From CANLBN01 sp034111645 (GTDB lineage: Bacteria; Pseudomonadota; Gammaproteobacteria; Pseudomonadales; Cellvibrionaceae): a stretch of 64,000 nt of DNA. This document shows positions 18,674 through 28,102 of this stretch, piece by piece. The stretch covers positions 37,484-101,483 of the forward strand of contig JAWUWW010000005.1 in NCBI GenBank assembly GCA_034111645.1. Direction: 5' to 3'. Position 1 is the first letter of the stretch. Every line of letters begins with the position of its first letter. The notes beneath the pieces are model-generated. The model had not been told where the DNA came from. It made no database searches and worked only from the letters and a program-made list of their open reading frames with translations. The position numbers and the translations under genes were made by a program.

Positions 18674-18800
18674 AACTACTTCCTCATTAATTAATTTTAG
18701 CTAGTGATAAAAGATAAAATTAATTCTATAACGTTTTAAATAAAAAACTTAAACTCTTCTTTTACGTGATATGTTTAATGTGTGTATAGATATCACTAAT

Positions 18801-19274
18801 TCAAGCTTGAAGTGCATCTTCTTTAAAAATAATTACTTCTTCTTGATCTACTATTATGGGTTGAAAACGTTTATCGAACTTATACTTATACGAATAAAAT
18901 CGGATCACCAAACCACCTAAACACAAACCGATAACTGCCATTACAATAGTCAAAAATTCATTAAAAAAATAATGATGGGCAAATGCACTAAAAAAAAGCA
19001 TTAAACATAAGGGTAATACATATAAGAAAAGTGACGTGCTGACCACTATGTTTTCTGGTAACCCAATGATGACAGATTGATCAATCTGGTATTTTTTTGA
19101 TTTTTTATCTGACAGTAAGACTCTTAAGTAGTTTGGCTTAGCTCCAAGGCTTGCAAGCAAAGACTGTCCGCAGCCTTTTTTTGCGACGCAGGATCCGCAA
19201 GTAGATAATTGTATAGTTTCTACCCAAACCGCTTCATCATCTATCGATACTATTCTCGCACGCTCTTTTAACAT
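18801..19274 (-). CDS. rseC: RseC/MucC family inner membrane protein
   Basis: RseC family protein, a positive modulator of sigma-E in E. coli and associated with SoxR reduction. The 157-aa protein has an N-terminal cysteine cluster CGSCVAKKGCGQ (C-x2-C-x5-C, about 27-38), then two membrane segments (about 82-100 and 107-126) and a short charged C-terminal tail. Length and layout match the family. It lies directly between rseB and mucD, consistent with mucC of Pseudomonas. Confidence 0.9.
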   Translation of the reverse strand: MLKERARIVSIDDEAVWVETIQLSTCGSCVAKKGCGQSLLASLGAKPNYLRVLLSDKKSKKYQIDQSVIIGLPENIVVSTSLFLYVLPLCLMLFFSAFAHHYFFNEFLTIVMAVIGLCLGGLVIRFYSYKYKFDKRFQPIIVDQEEVIIFKEDALQA

Positions 19275-19360
19275 GAGATGTTAGACCTGCTTACATAAAT
19301 TTAGTTTGATAAGTATTTTAAGTTTAATTATTACTTATACCGTTTAATACATTTAATCGT

Positions 19361-20398
19361 TCAAATAGATATTATAGAGGCCGCAATACGTCTAGCGGTA
19401 GCAGTAGGAATTTCTCCGACAACAGCAATACTTTTATTCGACTTAGAAGATTCTGGCTTAATGACTACCACAGTTGCGCCATGTCTTGCCGTTGCCACTG
19501 GTAAGTTTTTGACATTTTGCTTAGTGATAAATATCGAAATAGAGGCCAACCCATCGGCAAACATTAACACTTGCTCGCCTTGCGCTGTAATACGGTTACC
19601 AACGGATACAAATCCCTCAGGTAGCCAATCTACACGCCATGCAGGCTCAAACTGCTCTGAATAACAAGGCTCGGATTCTGGTACACGCCAAAGATAATCT
19701 GATGCCCCAGTAAATTCTAAAAGTGAAACAGGACTTGCAAATTCAATAGCGACCGTTTGTAGTCGCTCAATGATCACCTTTTCATGGTATGTAACAACCC
19801 GTAATAAGAGCCCTGTCTCTTTATCGACGCTATACTCATAAGCATAGCGAAGCGAGTCTTTAGGTATGATCTCGAAAACAATGGCTTCACGGTCTGCTAT
19901 CCTCTCGACTCGGCTCGCTTTCAAACTATATGATGATAGTAATGAGTCTGATAATATTGTTGGCCATAAGCCCCAGCGAGTCTGTCCATTTAAACAAGCA
20001 TTCAATCTTTGGTTACGAATAACTTGTCGACGAGGCCCATCCATAAATATAAGTTGTTCTGAAGCGACATTATCTTTGACTTTGTGAAGCAATCTATAAG
20101 TAGTGATAAAACCGTTAGCCTCATAAGTCATCAAACTATGATAACTAATTACCTTATTGGCGGTAGATATTACTTTAAACAGACTCGTTAATGAATCAAT
20201 CAGAATTTGATCGGAAATAGAAGCTTTATTTGAATTGGTAACAGAAGATGAATTAATGCCGTCTTCTAATATTTCGTCAGCAAGGGGATTGCCGGCGTTA
20301 CTAGATGAAGTTATTTCAGAGTATTTAAAACCTAAGTCTTCAGCACTAAAGCTAGCAGCTGCACCGAAGATTAAGGCTATCGTTATCAATAAATGCAT
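19361..20398 (-). CDS. rseB: Sigma-E regulatory protein RseB/MucB
   Basis: Periplasmic protein that binds the anti-sigma factor RseA and protects it from proteolysis until lipid or lipopolysaccharide signals release it. The 345-aa protein has a signal peptide (MHLLITIALIFGAAASFSA), a LolA-like N-terminal domain (from about 75, with YHSLMTYEANG and FMDGPRRQVIRN) and a C-terminal domain ending in TARRIAASIIS. The region of about 40 residues between signal and domain is serine- and asparagine-rich. The ribosome-binding site is weak, so the start is likely rather than certain. It lies downstream of rseA. Confidence 0.9.
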   Translation of the reverse strand: MHLLITIALIFGAAASFSAEDLGFKYSEITSSSNAGNPLADEILEDGINSSSVTNSNKASISDQILIDSLTSLFKVISTANKVISYHSLMTYEANGFITTYRLLHKVKDNVASEQLIFMDGPRRQVIRNQRLNACLNGQTRWGLWPTILSDSLLSSYSLKASRVERIADREAIVFEIIPKDSLRYAYEYSVDKETGLLLRVVTYHEKVIIERLQTVAIEFASPVSLLEFTGASDYLWRVPESEPCYSEQFEPAWRVDWLPEGFVSVGNRITAQGEQVLMFADGLASISIFITKQNVKNLPVATARHGATVVVIKPESSKSNKSIAVVGEIPTATARRIAASIISI

Positions 20399-20493
20399 TG
20401 GTATTAATTGGCCAAATAAAAATGTATATACGATAATACTATTTTATGGATTTAACTAATACTACCGAACACATCTAATTTTCAATTCAAAGA

Positions 20494-21159
20494 TTACTCT
20501 GCATCGGGTACTCTTACGAACGGAGTCACACCATTTTGAGTATTCTGAGTGGCATTTTCAGCATGCTCTAACATTAATCGGTTAACTTCTTGTTTCATGT
20601 CATCTACTTGTTGCTGAGTTGCCTCGTTAATAACGATTGGCGCCTGATTTTTAACCTGTGCTTGAGTACCAACTGCACGAACTGTTGTATCAACATTTAA
20701 TATAGGCTGACCTGACACTGGCGCCACGGGGATTTCTGGGGTCACTGCTACAGAGTTTGTCAAATCATTAGAACTAAACTGAACCCCAACAACAACTGCT
20801 CCAGCAACAGAGGCCGCGATAGCAAAACGACCCATATTTGACCATAAACTCACAACTTTATTTTTGGCTGTTAGCTTTTCAGATTCTTCATTGCTGTCGA
20901 TCTCGTTAGCATTGGATAAGCTTGGTTCATTAGCTATAGCGCGTGAGATAGATGCCGATAAGTCAATAGAAGCAAAACCTAAATCGCGTTCATTTCTCAT
21001 TGCCGCACTTGCTAAATGGTAGCGCTGCCAACGTAGATCTAACTCTGCATCTACAGATTTGAGAACTCGCCTTAATTCCAGATCAGTTGCTTCACCGTCC
21101 ATGAGAGCGGATAAAGATTCGTTCACTTTTTGTTCAACAGATTGTTCATCAGATGACAT
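20494..21159 (-). CDS. rseA: Anti-sigma-E factor RseA/MucA
   Basis: Single-pass inner-membrane anti-sigma factor. The cytoplasmic domain (1-100) contains the typical start VNESLSALMDGEATDLELRR (12-31) and LRWQRYHLASAAMR (42-55), which bind sigma-E; one membrane segment follows (about 111-128, AIAASVAGAVVVGVQF), then a periplasmic tail rich in Q, V and P that would be the DegS and RseP substrate and RseB-binding region. At 221 aa it is near family length. It lies 170 bp downstream of rpoE, within the same operon. Confidence 0.92.
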   Translation of the reverse strand: MSSDEQSVEQKVNESLSALMDGEATDLELRRVLKSVDAELDLRWQRYHLASAAMRNERDLGFASIDLSASISRAIANEPSLSNANEIDSNEESEKLTAKNKVVSLWSNMGRFAIAASVAGAVVVGVQFSSNDLTNSVAVTPEIPVAPVSGQPILNVDTTVRAVGTQAQVKNQAPIVINEATQQQVDDMKQEVNRLMLEHAENATQNTQNGVTPFVRVPDAE

Positions 21160-21329
21160 AAATAGAGTCCAAAGTTTATCAAAATAGTTAATATGAGCTT
21201 ATGACTCATTACTTATAACAAAGTTCACAAAAAAAGAAAAAATAACTTTATTTTTTACTTAAGCATAATTATATATATTATAAATCTTAAACTTAAAGCA
21301 ACTATACAGCATTATTTGTGACATTTTCG

Positions 21330-21911
21330 TTACATTAGTGGTTTTACAACCTTGTCAATCGCCTCTCGTGCACGAAAAATACGCGATCTGACCGTCCCAA
21401 CAGGACATTTCATAATCTCAGCGATTTCTTCGTAGCTAAGTCCGTCCATCTCTCTTAAGGTTACTGCTGTTCGAAGATCCTCGGGTAATTGTGAGACAGC
21501 TTTATCAACAGCCGCTTGTAATTGATCACAAAACAAACTACTTTCGGGCGTATTGAAGTCTTGAAGATTATCGTTGCCGGCGAAGTATTCTGCATCTTCA
21601 ATGTCAACATCTGATGCAGGTGGTCTTCGACCCCGTGAGATCAAATGATTTTTTGCAGTATTTATAGCAATACGATACATCCAAGTGTAAAAAGCGCTAT
21701 CGCCTCTAAAACTTTCTAGAGCACGATACGCTTTAATGAATGCCTCTTGAACAACGTCTTGCACATCGGCTGAATCACGGACATAACGATGCACAACAGA
21801 GATTATCTTATGCTGGTATTTTAAGACTAATAGATCAAATGCTCTTTTGTCTCCCTGTTGAACCCGTTTAACCAGCTGATGGTCATTATCTGGCGCTGTC
21901 TGCGCGGTCAT
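21330..21911 (-). CDS. rpoE: Extracytoplasmic function sigma factor RpoE/AlgU
   Basis: ECF sigma factor of the envelope stress response. The chosen ATG at 21911 gives 193 aa, the length of Pseudomonas AlgU; GGGAG lies five bases upstream, whereas the in-frame GTG at 21917 would overlap that site. Region 2 (about 20-90) has GDKRAFDLLVLKYQHKI and DVVQEAFIKAYRAL, and region 4 (about 130-190) has LPEDLRTAVTLREMDGLSYE and CPVGTVRSRIFRARE. A sigma-E promoter lies upstream (22042-22070), so the gene is probably autoregulated. Divergent from nadB. Confidence 0.96.
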   Translation of the reverse strand: MTAQTAPDNDHQLVKRVQQGDKRAFDLLVLKYQHKIISVVHRYVRDSADVQDVVQEAFIKAYRALESFRGDSAFYTWMYRIAINTAKNHLISRGRRPPASDVDIEDAEYFAGNDNLQDFNTPESSLFCDQLQAAVDKAVSQLPEDLRTAVTLREMDGLSYEEIAEIMKCPVGTVRSRIFRAREAIDKVVKPLM

Positions 21912-22041
21912 ATTCACTCCCTAATATCTTACGATAATGTTCTTATAACCAAGCTTATCCTCAGTCATTAAAAAGTTATTGAAAAAGTTAATAATAATAT
22001 TTGTGGCAATATACAAGGTATGCGAATATTTTACATAGCAA

Positions 22042-22070
22042 TTGAGACGTAATTTATTACGATAAGTTCC
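22042..22070 (-). promoter_or_regulatory. Sigma-E dependent promoter of rpoE
   Basis: On the minus strand GGAACTT (22064-22070), 16 bases, then TCTCAA (22042-22047). The -35 is a perfect sigma-E/AlgU consensus and the -10 differs from TCTGA by one base. It lies about 130 bases upstream of the rpoE start and supports positive autoregulation. Confidence 0.8.
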
Positions 22071-22123
22071 AAAGTGATATAGTGAACGTATAAACGCTCC
22101 TAGGCTAACAGAGTAATGTATCA

Positions 22124-23749
22124 ATGAACCAGCATTTTTGTCACGACATTCTTATTATTGGCAGCGGCGCAGCCGGACTTGCCCTAGCGCTGAACTTATC
22201 AGAACATTCCAAAATTGCAGTTTTGAGTAAAAATAGATTACAAGATGGCTCAACTTGGTGGGCTCAAGGCGGTATTGCTGCAGTACTCGACGATAATGAC
22301 TCAATTGAAGCTCATGTAAAAGATACTCTTAAAGCTGGCGCTGGCTTATGTCATCTAGATGCCGTTACTTTTACCGTTGAAAATAGCGCTGGCGCTATAA
22401 AGTGGTTGATCGAGCAAGGCGTTAACTTTACTCGAAATACTAATAATGATGATTTTCACTTAACAAAAGAAGGCGGACATAGCCATAGACGTATTATTCA
22501 CAGCACAGACGCTACGGGCAAGGAAGTCCACCGCACCTTAATTGAACGCATAAAAGCGGCTAAGAATGTCGATTTATTTGAACAACATATTGCTGTTGAT
22601 CTCATACAACAAGCGGATGCTTCTAGCAAACGGTTACGCTGTAGCGGAGCTTATGTTTATGATCGTGAACAAGACATTGTTTGTACATTTCAAGCCAAGA
22701 TTGTCATTTTAGCTACTGGTGGCGCGAGCAAAGCATATTTATATACTAGCAACCCAGATGGTGCGAGCGGCGATGGTATTGCCATGGCTTGGCGAGCTGG
22801 TTGCCGCATTGCCAATATGGAATTTAATCAATTTCATCCCACTTGCCTATACCACCCAAAAGCGAAAGCTGTATTGCTGACGGAAGCATTAAGGGGTGAA
22901 GGTGCATATTTAAAACTACCCAATGGCGAGCGCTTTATGCATCGCTTCGATGACCAGGAAGAACTTGCTCCACGTGACATTGTCGCTCGAGCCATTGATC
23001 ATGAAATCAAACGCTTGGGCTGCGATCATTTATATCTAGATATTAGCCATAAACCTAAGGAGTTTATTAACGAGCACTTTCCAAATGTTAAAAAAAGTTG
23101 CCTGCAATATGGTATTGATATTACTACCGACCCAATTCCAGTTGTACCTGCGGCCCACTATACCTGTGGGGGGATTATGGTCGATAAAAATGGACAAACG
23201 GACTTACTAAATTTATATGCTATTGGCGAGACATCGTTTACTGGGTTACACGGTGCTAATCGTATGGCTAGCAATTCTCTATTAGAGTGTGTGGTTTATG
23301 CGCGCTCAGCCGCTGATCACATTAAACAAAATATCGGTCAAATCCTAGAGACGGATACACCTAATGACTGGGATGATTCGCGCGTCACAAACTCTGATGA
23401 AGATGTTGTTATTGCGCATAACTGGGATGAGCTACGACGTTTTATGTGGGACTATGTGGGCATTGTACGAACGCAAAAAAGATTAGAGCGAGCGCAACAC
23501 AGGATTAAATTACTCCAAAGAGAAATTTCAGAATACTATAGCAATTACAAAGTTGGTAACGATTTAATCGAATTAAGAAACCTCACAACAGTTGCACAAT
23601 TAATTATACGTTCCGCTATGGAGCGCAAAGAAAGTCGCGGTCTGCACTACTCTTTAGACTACCCCGATTTAGGCAGTGTTGCTCGCGACACTATTTTGGT
23701 TCCAACAAACTTTGCGGCACAAAACATTGTTGTAGAAAAACTAAATTGA
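22124..23749 (+). CDS. nadB: L-aspartate oxidase
   Basis: FAD enzyme that oxidises L-aspartate to iminoaspartate, the first step of de novo NAD synthesis. The 541-aa length is standard. The FAD-binding GSGAAGLA (13-20), the SSTWWAQGGIAA-type segment (here GSTWWAQGGIAAV, 42-54), HPTCLY (about 239-244) and the active-site ETSFTGLHGANRMASNSLLE region (about 367-386) are all present. The C-terminal helical domain is complete. It is divergent from rpoE, exactly as in Pseudomonas. Confidence 0.96.
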   Translation: MNQHFCHDILIIGSGAAGLALALNLSEHSKIAVLSKNRLQDGSTWWAQGGIAAVLDDNDSIEAHVKDTLKAGAGLCHLDAVTFTVENSAGAIKWLIEQGVNFTRNTNNDDFHLTKEGGHSHRRIIHSTDATGKEVHRTLIERIKAAKNVDLFEQHIAVDLIQQADASSKRLRCSGAYVYDREQDIVCTFQAKIVILATGGASKAYLYTSNPDGASGDGIAMAWRAGCRIANMEFNQFHPTCLYHPKAKAVLLTEALRGEGAYLKLPNGERFMHRFDDQEELAPRDIVARAIDHEIKRLGCDHLYLDISHKPKEFINEHFPNVKKSCLQYGIDITTDPIPVVPAAHYTCGGIMVDKNGQTDLLNLYAIGETSFTGLHGANRMASNSLLECVVYARSAADHIKQNIGQILETDTPNDWDDSRVTNSDEDVVIAHNWDELRRFMWDYVGIVRTQKRLERAQHRIKLLQREISEYYSNYKVGNDLIELRNLTTVAQLIIRSAMERKESRGLHYSLDYPDLGSVARDTILVPTNFAAQNIVVEKLN

Positions 23750-23781
23750 TTATAATTAAAAAAAAATAAATTATAATTTTT
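23749..23781. terminator. AT-rich stem-loop between convergent nadB and the histidine kinase gene
   Basis: ATTATAATT and AATTATAAT flank an A-rich loop and are followed by TTTTT, just after the nadB stop. The stem has only A-T pairs, so termination efficiency is doubtful, but position between convergent genes fits. Confidence 0.4.
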
Positions 23782-23804
23782 CAACAATAACTTCAAAGAT
23801 TGAC

Positions 23805-24548
23805 TTACGGAAGAATGATGGTAAAAACACCTCCACCTAAGCTACCACCATTCGACAACTCTATTTCTCCCTTGTTTTCGCCTTGCTTATGAAAACTAGC
23901 AATTTTTGCAGCAAAAAATAGTCCTAATCGCGTACTATCTGCACTACTATTTTTATTGTTTTCTGGCAAGGCGGCTTGCAACATAAACTCGGGAAAACCA
24001 AAGCCATCATCTTCAATAGAAATAGTTAAGTGCTGATTAATAATTGAGGCTGATAATTTAATTTTAGATTTAGCATAACGCGTAGAGTTAATTAAAATAT
24101 TATGAATCACATTACCTAATAATTCATTATCGTAAAACCATATTAACCCATCATCGCATTCAACAGTAATTTCGATATTTTTAATTTTAAATAGAACATC
24201 ATTTCTAGCAATTTGATCTTCAAATGTTTCAAATACATAATTTTCATCGATAGAAAACTGCAGGCTTTTATTTTGTAATCGGTATATATTTAATAGCTGT
24301 ATTAATTCTGAATTAATACGTGACGCTTCATATTGTAGTATTGAAATATGATTTTTTTGGCTCTCATTCTGCGGTGGTGAATCTTGTATCATTTCCTCTA
24401 GAGAACCTAGTAACATCGATAATGAATTTTTCATATCGTGGACACTTGACGCTAACACAAATGAAAAATCTAGCTGATCATCTTTAGCCTCAATGCTTGG
24501 CTCTAATGAGCCCTTCATCAATAGGTCCATTTCATTTGTGTTAGGCAT
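23805..24548 (-). CDS. Soluble sensor histidine kinase
   Basis: Histidine kinase of 247 aa with no membrane segment and no recognisable sensor domain. The phosphoacceptor helix has SSVHDMKNSLSMLLG (35-49, His37), followed by a GHKL ATPase domain with N-box LGNVIHNILINSTRYA (144-159), G1 box EDDGFGFP (179-186) and TRLGLFFAAKI (206-216). AGGAGAG precedes the ATG. It overlaps the 3' end of the upstream TPR response regulator by 8 bp, so the two form a translationally coupled pair. The lack of a sensor suggests that the kinase is controlled through the TPR partner or another protein. No gene name is justified. Confidence 0.85.
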   Translation of the reverse strand: MPNTNEMDLLMKGSLEPSIEAKDDQLDFSFVLASSVHDMKNSLSMLLGSLEEMIQDSPPQNESQKNHISILQYEASRINSELIQLLNIYRLQNKSLQFSIDENYVFETFEDQIARNDVLFKIKNIEITVECDDGLIWFYDNELLGNVIHNILINSTRYAKSKIKLSASIINQHLTISIEDDGFGFPEFMLQAALPENNKNSSADSTRLGLFFAAKIASFHKQGENKGEIELSNGGSLGGGVFTIILP

Positions 24549-26184
24549 TATTCTCTCCTTTTTGGATAATCAAAGTACTAAACATACCTTGCAATTGCTG
24601 ACAGCGCTCAAAATGAGTGTCGCCATTTTTTATTTGTGAATGAAGAAACGTGAGTATATTTTTACAACGTTCGATGTTTGTTGGCTCTTTACCTGTCTCT
24701 TTCATATGCCCCAATATTGCTTGAACAAGATTTAATTTAACTGCAGTAAAACGTGGATATTTTTTTTCTAATTTATAAAAACAAGCTATAGCTGATAGAT
24801 TATTTTTTTCTTTATAAAAATCGATTCCTTTTTTATTTTCATTCTGCAATATTTTTTTTCCCATTTCACTGACTGGCTCATACATTAAGCAATCTATTCT
24901 TTGCAATACAGCCTCATTATCACTATATTTTTTGACTAGTTCTTTAGCCTTTATATCAGCCAAATCAATTTTTTTATTAAAGATATGATAATGTACAAGT
25001 TCAATTTCTATCTGCGGAGATATATCATCTTGATTTTCTAATGATTTTAAAATGGGATCAACAATATCGTTAGCATATTTATATTGTTGCTGCAAACCTA
25101 ATATTTGTCCTGAATAAATTTTTGATAATGTTTTAATTTCTGGCATTACTTCGTCTTTATCATTAACAGTCGATAAAATTTTCATTGCCTCTTGTACAAG
25201 ATCGCTAGCTTTTTCTGGATCTTGTTCATAAAACTTAACTGCCGCCTTGGCAAAGTTTATTTGATTACGTATATTAAAATAAGGTGTGTTCAAACCATAT
25301 CGTAGTGTTTTTCGATATGCATTAGCTGCTATTTCAGCATCACCATTTTTCATCGCTATCTTGGCTAGTGACAACTGCCTAGGTAATGACATAGGAGAAA
25401 TATCAACGGCTTTTTCAAAAATATTTTGTAATTTTTCGGCATCTTTCTCACCTTGATAGGCCTGCGCTAAAACATCGTAAGCTTTCATACAAGATGGTTT
25501 AGCACGAATAATATCGGTAAGCCACTCTATAGCTTTTGCAGCATTACCTCTTGCTAATTGGATTTTAGCTAAGCCTACTTGAGCCCAATCAATTGATCGT
25601 GCTTCTAAGGTTGCCCGACAGATCGCCTCTGCTTCCTCAAATTTTTTAGTTTCTATATAAAGATCGGTCAATAATTTTTGGCAATCCATACTATAGTGGG
25701 ATTTTTCTTCTATTTTTTGCTCTAACAGTGTGATGGTAGAATTCTTATCCGTCTTATTTAAGCTGCTATATATATCTAATAATTCATTACGTTTATTTAA
25801 TAAGCGCTTTATTCGTTGTTCTATTGTTTTTGTGGTTATGGGTTTAGTCAAATAGGCATCTGGCTCGCAATCAAAGGCCGACATAACAACATTTCGACTG
25901 GTCTCGGCAGAGAGTAAAATAAAGATATCTTCAGGTTTAATGCGACGGTCTGCGCGAAGCTCTTCTAAAATTTGTTGACCATTTTTCCCCGACCCCAAAT
26001 TATAATCACAAAGCACTAAATCATAGTGACTATTTTTAAAGGCTTTAAGAGCTTCTTCACCTGAGTTAACGCTATCGACATGCTTGAAGCCTATCTCGCG
26101 CATGATTTTTAATAGCGTTTGCCTGAAGCTATTGAAATCATCAACAATGAGCACACGTAACAGGTTATATGATGCAGAGGACAT
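24541..26184 (-). CDS. Response regulator with C-terminal TPR domain
   Basis: The 547-aa protein has an N-terminal receiver domain (8-125) with the acidic pair Asp15-Asp16, phosphoacceptor Asp60 (LVLCDYNLG), Ser92 and Lys114 (YLTKP), so it should be phosphorylatable. The rest is helical tetratricopeptide repeats, clearest from about 160 to 310 (for example AQVGLAKIQLARGNAAKAIE) and weaker to about 470. There is no DNA-binding or enzymatic output domain, so output is probably protein-protein interaction. It resembles VieB-type regulators in layout. Coupled by overlap to the downstream histidine kinase gene. Stimulus and target are unknown. Confidence 0.88.
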   Translation of the reverse strand: MSSASYNLLRVLIVDDFNSFRQTLLKIMREIGFKHVDSVNSGEEALKAFKNSHYDLVLCDYNLGSGKNGQQILEELRADRRIKPEDIFILLSAETSRNVVMSAFDCEPDAYLTKPITTKTIEQRIKRLLNKRNELLDIYSSLNKTDKNSTITLLEQKIEEKSHYSMDCQKLLTDLYIETKKFEEAEAICRATLEARSIDWAQVGLAKIQLARGNAAKAIEWLTDIIRAKPSCMKAYDVLAQAYQGEKDAEKLQNIFEKAVDISPMSLPRQLSLAKIAMKNGDAEIAANAYRKTLRYGLNTPYFNIRNQINFAKAAVKFYEQDPEKASDLVQEAMKILSTVNDKDEVMPEIKTLSKIYSGQILGLQQQYKYANDIVDPILKSLENQDDISPQIEIELVHYHIFNKKIDLADIKAKELVKKYSDNEAVLQRIDCLMYEPVSEMGKKILQNENKKGIDFYKEKNNLSAIACFYKLEKKYPRFTAVKLNLVQAILGHMKETGKEPTNIERCKNILTFLHSQIKNGDTHFERCQQLQGMFSTLIIQKGENNA

Positions 26185-26262
26185 AGACGTTAACTTTTGA
26201 GTAATTATATCAAGTTAATAATAGACCATTATTTACCAATGTGTAGATATGTAAGAGATTCA

Positions 26263-26291
26263 TTGTGGCTTGCTTTATCGATCGCTATAAT
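26263..26291 (+). promoter_or_regulatory. Candidate sigma-70 promoter of cmoA
   Basis: TTGTGG (26263-26268), 17 bases, then a perfect TATAAT (26286-26291), about 26 bases upstream of the cmoA ATG. The -35 is only partly conserved; the -10, the spacing and the position are good. Confidence 0.5.
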
Positions 26292-26317
26292 TGTTCCTTT
26301 AAACACTATGGATTTTT

Positions 26318-27070
26318 ATGTCCGATAAACATGCACTCGACACCTTATATTCTCATAAGCTAACCGATATCAGCCATTTTAACTTTAATGACGACGTTGT
26401 TAGCGTATTTCCAGATATGATTCAGCGATCGGTGCCTGGCTACAGCACAATATTAGGTATGATAAGTGACCTGTCAAGTCGGTACGTGCAGGCAAATAGC
26501 CACTGCTATGATTTAGGATGTTCTCTTGGTGCAGCCAGCCTCGCTATGCGCAAAGGTATTAATGTGGCTAATTGTCATATCCATAGCATTGATAATTCTC
26601 ATCCAATGATCGATCGCTGTAAAACTATTATTGATACCACTAACCATAACGATGTGTATTCAACGCCTATAAGCTTAATTTGCGATGATATTGCTAATAT
26701 CACGATTGAGAAGGCCTCGATGGTCGTCTTAAACTTTACACTCCAGTTTATCCCCTTGAACCAGCGACAACTATTGCTGCAAAAAATTTATGCTGGATTA
26801 TTGCCTGGTGGTATTTTAGTCTTATCAGAAAAAGTAATTTTTACTGATGAGCCTCACCAGCAACTTATGACTGAGCTATACCATAATTTCAAAAGAGCCA
26901 ATGGTTACAGTGAGCTAGAAATTGCTCAAAAGCGAACAGCCCTAGAAGAAGTGTTAACACCAGAAACTCTAGACACACACAAACAAAGGCTGAAAAACGT
27001 AGGCTTTTATAGTGCCGACACATGGTTTCAATGTATGACATTTGCCTCACTCATCGCTATAAAGTCCTAA
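26318..27070 (+). CDS. cmoA: Carboxy-S-adenosyl-L-methionine synthase CmoA
   Basis: Converts S-adenosylmethionine and prephenate to carboxy-SAM, the donor for the wobble modification cmo5U34. The 250 aa include SAM motif I as CYDLGCSLGAASLAMR (63-78) and the VVLNFTLQFIP segment typical of CmoA (about 131-141). N-terminal DVVSVFPDMIQRSVPGY (26-42) is also characteristic. Followed 60 bp later by cmoB on the same strand, so the donor and the transferase are made together. Confidence 0.96.
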   Translation: MSDKHALDTLYSHKLTDISHFNFNDDVVSVFPDMIQRSVPGYSTILGMISDLSSRYVQANSHCYDLGCSLGAASLAMRKGINVANCHIHSIDNSHPMIDRCKTIIDTTNHNDVYSTPISLICDDIANITIEKASMVVLNFTLQFIPLNQRQLLLQKIYAGLLPGGILVLSEKVIFTDEPHQQLMTELYHNFKRANGYSELEIAQKRTALEEVLTPETLDTHKQRLKNVGFYSADTWFQCMTFASLIAIKS

Positions 27071-27130
27071 TCACTACACGCACTACAAAATAGCCAAACT
27101 CAACAAGCTTTATAAATATGTCTGACGAAG

Positions 27131-28102
27131 ATGATCGATAAATATAACTCTTTACTTAATTTTTTGATCGACAACGACCAATCTGAGTGGGAATCAATAT
27201 TACGCACTCAAATTAGACAAGGCCTAGATTTTCAGCGTTTTGGCGATCTCTCCGTCTGGGCTGAGGCTCTTCACGAACTACCAAACATTGCTACTACAAA
27301 TATTAATTTTAGAGATGGCGTGACGATTGGATCGTTAGAAGATCTCGAAAGCGAACAACAAAAGACTATCCGGCAATTATTTGAATGTCTAATTCCTTGG
27401 CGCAAAGGCCCTTATTCTTTATTTGATATAAAGATAGATACAGAATGGAGATCGGACTGGAAATGGGATCGAATCGTCGATCATATCAAACCGCTTGCTA
27501 ATAGACTTATCTTAGATGTAGGTTGTGGAAACGGTTATCACTGCTTACGGATGCGAGGTGCTGGTGCCGAGCGAGTTATAGGCATTGACCCCTCCCCTCG
27601 TTTTGTTATTCAGTTTTTAATGCTTAAACATTTTCTTGGCGATATTCCAATCGATGTTCTACCTATTGGTATAGAAGCTTTACCTGATAAACTACACTGG
27701 TTTGATACGACTTTTTCAATGGGCGTTTTTTATCATCGGCGTTCGCCAATGGATCACTTAAAAGAGTTAAAAGCGACATTAAAACCTGGTGGCCAGCTCG
27801 TATTAGAGACACTGATTATTGAGGGTGAGTTAGGAGAATGCCTAGTACCCGAGGGTCGCTATGCAATGATGCGAAATGTATGGTTTTTGCCTACGGCACC
27901 CACGCTTTTAAGTTGGTTGAAAAAAGCTGGCTTTTCAAGCCCTCAATTAATTGATAAAAGTATTACAAGTGTTCAAGAGCAGCGCTCAACAGATTGGATG
28001 CAGTTTCAGTCATTGCCTGACTTTTTAGACCCCAATGATCATAGCAAGACAATTGAAGGTTACTCAGCACCACTAAGAGCAACTTTTATAGCAGATGCTT
28101 AA
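27131..28102 (+). CDS. cmoB: tRNA U34 carboxymethyltransferase CmoB
   Basis: Transfers the carboxymethyl group from carboxy-SAM to 5-hydroxyuridine 34 of certain tRNAs, giving cmo5U. The 323-aa length is that of E. coli CmoB. The ligand-binding stretch RKGPYSLFDIKIDTEWRSDW (91-110) and SAM motif LILDVGCGNGYH (126-137) are intact, as is FSMGVFYHRRSP (about 196-207). It forms a two-gene unit with cmoA. Confidence 0.97.
   Translation: MIDKYNSLLNFLIDNDQSEWESILRTQIRQGLDFQRFGDLSVWAEALHELPNIATTNINFRDGVTIGSLEDLESEQQKTIRQLFECLIPWRKGPYSLFDIKIDTEWRSDWKWDRIVDHIKPLANRLILDVGCGNGYHCLRMRGAGAERVIGIDPSPRFVIQFLMLKHFLGDIPIDVLPIGIEALPDKLHWFDTTFSMGVFYHRRSPMDHLKELKATLKPGGQLVLETLIIEGELGECLVPEGRYAMMRNVWFLPTAPTLLSWLKKAGFSSPQLIDKSITSVQEQRSTDWMQFQSLPDFLDPNDHSKTIEGYSAPLRATFIADA

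Noticed and set aside
18183..18704. Plus-strand 173-codon frame opposite mucD
   Set aside because: Antisense to the protease domain with its catalytic triad; low-complexity translation without a domain.
21921..22124. 67-codon minus-strand frame between rpoE and nadB
   Set aside because: It covers the sigma-E promoter region and has an odd composition; no ribosome-binding site.
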